The notes under the pieces were generated by a model. That model worked only from the letters and a program-made list of their open reading frames with translations, did not search any database and had not been told where the DNA came from. A DNA stretch of 64,000 bases from Sphaerosporella brunnea. Lineage: Eukaryota > Ascomycota > Pezizomycetes > Pezizales > Pyronemataceae. The position numbers and the translations under genes were made by a program. Positions 61,031-64,000 of this stretch are shown one piece after another; position 1 is the stretch's first letter, and every line of letters starts with the position of its first letter. The stretch covers positions 1-64,000 of the forward strand of contig VXIS01000076.1 in the NCBI GenBank assembly GCA_008704415.1, read 5' to 3'.

Positions 61031-61331
61031 TGGTTGGACTGAGGGGGCAATGGTCACGCGGCGTGCAGGTATCACTCCGGCGCGTGGCATCGCGGCGGTT
61101 CAAACACGCGGGTGAGTATCATCACGAGTTATCACGACGCATGTCAAAAGGAACAGGAAAACACTTGATTGAAATTAATGCGCGATAAACCCTTGAGACC
61201 CGAGATTTGAAAATTTGCCTTTACCGCAATCCCGCCCAACAGCGTCCAGCGGAATGCCCACCCATCCCCGACCACGGCTCGCACCATTGGAAAGAAACAG
61301 CACCGTTAAACCGAGGCCTAGTCCTGGGGAA

Positions 61332-61782
61332 TAGAGCTGTGCACGGGTCGGGGAGCCCCGACGGGGCACGAGGCTCGACGAGGCGGAGAAAGCCTCGCCC
61401 GACCCCGATCCCCCTCGCCGCGCCCCGGCCACCTCGTCGCTGCCCCGGCCACCCCGCCGGAACCCCGGCCACCTCGTCAGACCCCGAATACCCCGAACTC
61501 GCGTACAGCCTATCGACGACATCAGGATGCGCTCCTGGGGTACCTCGTTCGGCCGTGATATCAGATGAGCGCCTTGTGCGCCACTTGGACTGTTAAGCGT
61601 ACCGGCCCTGAATGCCCGGCATATATCACCCTTCCCCCGCTGCCGCCCCGATGCCGCCCTGATGTACCCCGTCGCATCCCGAGCCACCTCGCCGCGCCCC
61701 GAGCCACCCCGTCCTGCCCCGATCCACCCCGTCGTGCCCCGGCCCGCCCGCGCCCCGACCCGTCGCCCCGTGCACAGCTCTA
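61332..61782. mobile_element. GC-rich TIR element (hAT type) at the 3' end of the coiled-coil pseudogene
   Basis: Ends are TAGAGCTGTGCACGGG and, inverted, TAGAGCTGTGCACGGG, with CCCCGACC/GGGTCGGGG motifs through the body. Flanks CTGGGGAA (61324-61331) and CTGGGGAG (61783-61790) agree at 7 of 8. Non-coding. Confidence 0.88.
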
Positions 61783-63391
61783 CTGGGGAGCAAGCTTGGC
61801 AACCTTCTCCGTGAGGCCATCGACTTTCTTGATGAGAGTCCGGACTGCGGCCGCCAGTTCGACGTTCTTGGCCTCAAGTTCGGTGTTCTTCTTGGTGAGA
61901 ACCTCCACGGTGTTCTTGGTAGACTCGAGTTCGGACGCGAGTGCGGTGTTCTTGGCGCTCAATTCGGACCTCACGGTGTCCAGTTCGTTCACGAGTGCGG
62001 TGTTCTTGGCGGTCAAATCGGCTCTCACAGTTGCCAGCTCACCAGCGAACGCAGTGTCACGATCGGTCAGCGCTTGAATGGACTCCGTGAGTTCCGCGTC
62101 CTTCGCTGAGAGCTCAGTCACAGTCGCCTCATACTTGTCGTAGGTAACAAGGAGTTTCGCCTCCTCCGCATCTTGGATCCATTGCTGTTCAGGGCTGCCA
62201 ATAGACCGGCCAGTCCGGCTTTCGGCGCGAGCTGAACTTGTTTGAATCAAACGGGCTTTTCAAATCGAGGCCCGTTTGGACCAGGCATTTTGGACCGAGA
62301 TCCAGGTGCCCACGGGCGCCGGACGGAATATGACATGTAGGCTCCCGTCGGGCCCGCCAGGCACCGCACCCGAATTATCTAACATTGTTTAAAGAACACA
62401 AGAACCCCAAGATGACGTCAAACTGCGCCCCTAACGAGCTGGGTATTCCTTGCGAACTTTCCCTCGCGGAAATGAGACCGCCACATGAACACGTCCTCGG
62501 CGACCAGGGAAACGGCCCGGCACACAAACACCCGTAGATAATGTCCCGGAATACCGATAACCGGCCAGGGATGCCGGGGTTTCGAGCACTTGGTGCGCTC
62601 AGCGATTGCCCCGTGATCGGCACGATCGACATCCCGGCACAACCGGCACCCCCAGGCATCCAGACATTGACAACGTCGCCCGGAGCCTATCCGACAAGCG
62701 CGACACGCGCCCCAGCCCGGCCTACTTTGTGGGGCCGCGTTTGCCCCACGGGCCGGCCCGTCTATTGGCACCCCTGTTGCTGTTTGCATGACTCGTTGAA
62801 GGCGCGCGCGATATTTTTGATTTCAACGCTGTTGTGGCGACGCTCGTCCATCTTTCTTCAGTGTGCGAGCGCCGTCTTTGTGGTTCCCAAGGCAGGCGTC
62901 AACAGCCTCGATCGCCTCCCCGACCGTGGCCGTGTTTACCACCGCAGACGCGGGTGAACTGGGGGTACACTGTCAGTGCATCGGTGTACCGATAGCGCAG
63001 GGAGTTCCCTTACCGCCACAAGGACCTCGCGCAACACGCGCTTGCAGTTCATCTCCTCCTGGTGGGTAAGCGTCTGAGTGTTGGCGGGTTCGGTGTACTG
63101 CTGGAGGGCGTCCCTGAGCGCCTTGGTAACCTCTGTGATCGCCGGCTCTCGACCTGTGACGGTGACCGTTCTAAAGACCGCGTCATCTGCGAGACCCACC
63201 TGCGCAATGATGGCGGAACCGATGGTGTCGATCGCGTCGCATCGCTCTTGATCATCGTTTCGGAGGCGCTTAGGGGTGCGCTCAACTTGAAGAGACTCGC
63301 CGTCGCGCTTGGTGCCGATGAGGCTGATGTCCCTCGTCGTCGCTTCAGCCAGGACTGCAAAGCCCGAGCGGTTACCGGTACGTGCGGCCAT
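61780..63391 (-). pseudogene. coiled-coil family gene broken by a frameshift and two transposon insertions
   Basis: Exon 1 is 63014-63391 (126 codons). A 44-nt intron (62970-63013, GTAAGG...CTGACAG, phase 0) follows. Exon 2 matches the 50584-52121 gene in short blocks (TVGEAIEAVDA against TVGQAIVAVEY, then TLKK against SLKK), but lacks about 80 residues of it. The frame shifts just after TLKK (near 62850-62860). A hAT-like element (62190-62776) then splits the exon with an exact 8-bp duplication; removing it rejoins the frame at residues CKQQWIQDAEEAK. The C-terminal coiled coil (ELSAKDAEL..., KNTALVNELDTV...) runs from 62189 to 61783. The TAG stop lies in the terminal bases of a second element (61332-61782); before that insertion the frame would have ended one codon later. 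Alternative: the apparent frameshift is an unrecognised intron, but the split by the element remains. Confidence 0.75.
62190..62776 (+). mobile_element. hAT-like element, family A copy 4, inserted in a coding exon
   Basis: Ends are CAGGGCTGCCAATAGACCGG and, inverted, CAGGGGTGCCAATAGACGGG. The target duplication TTGCTGTT is exact (62182-62189, 62777-62784). The 587-bp element shares the subterminal AAACGGGCTTTTCAAATCGA region with the copies at 3908 and 19461, but lacks the LINE fragment and tandem array. It interrupts the coiled-coil pseudogene. Confidence 0.9.
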
Positions 63392-64000
63392 CGCGATGTT
63401 GACAGCAGTGGTGGTGGAGATAGGGGCAGTATGCGAGATGGAGGTGTTGAAGATTGCGGTGCGTGTGATGAAAGGTTTGGGGGGGTGGGAGAGGGGTCAC
63501 GAAGTAGATGCGACGTGTTGTGGGCAGGGCTGAGAGGGTTTAGAAAGACCTGCGGGTGGCGTGGTTAGGTTTGACTGCGCTGCGGCTCAGCCCGATGATG
63601 GACTTAGGGTTAGCGACTCTGCCGCATCACAGAAAGTAACTCGGCGGCTCTCCGCGGTTTTGCTCGATCGATGCGTTAGGGTTAGGGTTATCATCGCAGC
63701 GCGCGTAGGGTTGAACTCCGAATGCAAAAAATGCCGGGTCGAGCTGGTATTGGCCGGCGAGGAGGCCCAGACAACAGCGTCCCACAGGATACCGATGAAG
63801 AGGAGACCCGCGGAGAGGTCAGTTTGGTGCGCGGACATCGCGGGCGACCGTGCTCGCCCATGATATGCACCGGTCTCCACGATTCCGCGCTGCAACACCG
63901 CCTGTGATCAGACGATGCCGCGGCCGCGAAGGATCGTCAACCCGTTCCATGTTGAGGGCACGGCCGTTATGTCCACTCGTCTGGGACCGCAGTTGCTGGT
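63392..64000. other. upstream of the coiled-coil pseudogene
   Basis: Telomere-like motifs at 63605 and 63676. Two overlapping frames of about 100 residues (63561-63898) are unrecognised. Confidence 0.4.
63676..63690 (+). repeat. telomere-like TTAGGG repeat upstream of the coiled-coil pseudogene
   Basis: TTAGGGTTAGGGTTA lies about 285 bp upstream of the ATG at 63391, with another TTAGGGTTAG at 63605. A single ATTAGGGTT lies about 205 bp upstream of the gene at 42954. Two further short copies are at 28396-28409 and 29821-29833 (inverse). Confidence 0.7.

Noticed and set aside
62970..63013. longer intron using the next AG downstream
   Set aside because: That acceptor puts exon 2 in a frame that hits a stop within 20 codons; the 44-nt version keeps the match to the paralogue.
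63676..63690. chromosome end
   Set aside because: Only two and a half TTAGGG units, with unique sequence continuing on both sides.

Overview
The window is eukaryotic and most likely fungal. Its genes have one short GT-AG intron each (44-67 nt), TTAGGG-type telomere-like motifs occur, and the mobile elements are typical fungal ones: Tad-like LINEs, hAT elements, a pogo-like element, Ty1/copia, Crypton-like tyrosine recombinase and solo LTRs. The phylum cannot be fixed. There are no bacterial operons or CRISPR arrays, and no functional tRNA or rRNA was recognised. Many short open frames start at GTG or TTG and lie in decayed repeats; I do not count them as genes.

Positions 1-42000 are almost entirely a transposon graveyard. 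Identified pieces are: four copies (one at 62 kb) of a hAT-like element with CAGGGYTGTCAAWAGTCCGG ends (3908-5375, 10044-11162, 19461-21009, 62190-62776); a Tad-like LINE (11860-14601) split by a hAT element carrying a transposase C-terminal domain (13138-14049); a second hAT element (19118-21417) that hosts one of the four copies; a tyrosine-recombinase relic (about 7300-8202); a hAT derivative with GAGCC-rich ends (22613-23430); two solo LTRs with perfect 5-bp target duplications (11259-11473, 27059-27278); a 22-bp minisatellite (16375-16682); and a truncated copia element on the minus strand (40520-42251). Stretches such as 27284-32468 and 34730-38420 show nothing I can identify.

Positions 42900-63400 hold the real genes. 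Two paralogous genes (42954-44532 plus strand; 56500-58728 minus strand) encode proteins that resemble ubiquitin-specific proteases. The Cys-box sequence is recognisable, but lysine stands where the catalytic cysteine should be and the GHY histidine motif is gone. Two members of a second family encode coiled-coil proteins: an apparently intact gene (50584-52121 minus) and a pseudogene (61780-63391 minus). The two families are interleaved, so the region looks like two copies of a two-gene unit. TIR elements fill the spaces between them (45127-46137, 46417-46997, 47446-48416, 48911-49744, 61332-61782). Two elements have hit the second coiled-coil gene: one splits an exon, the other ends the reading frame with its own terminal TAG.

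How the genes work together is inference. A catalytically dead ubiquitin-protease-like fold with a retained zinc site suggests ubiquitin or ubiquitin-like binding, and the coiled-coil proteins could be partners or scaffolds. Nothing in the sequence proves an interaction.
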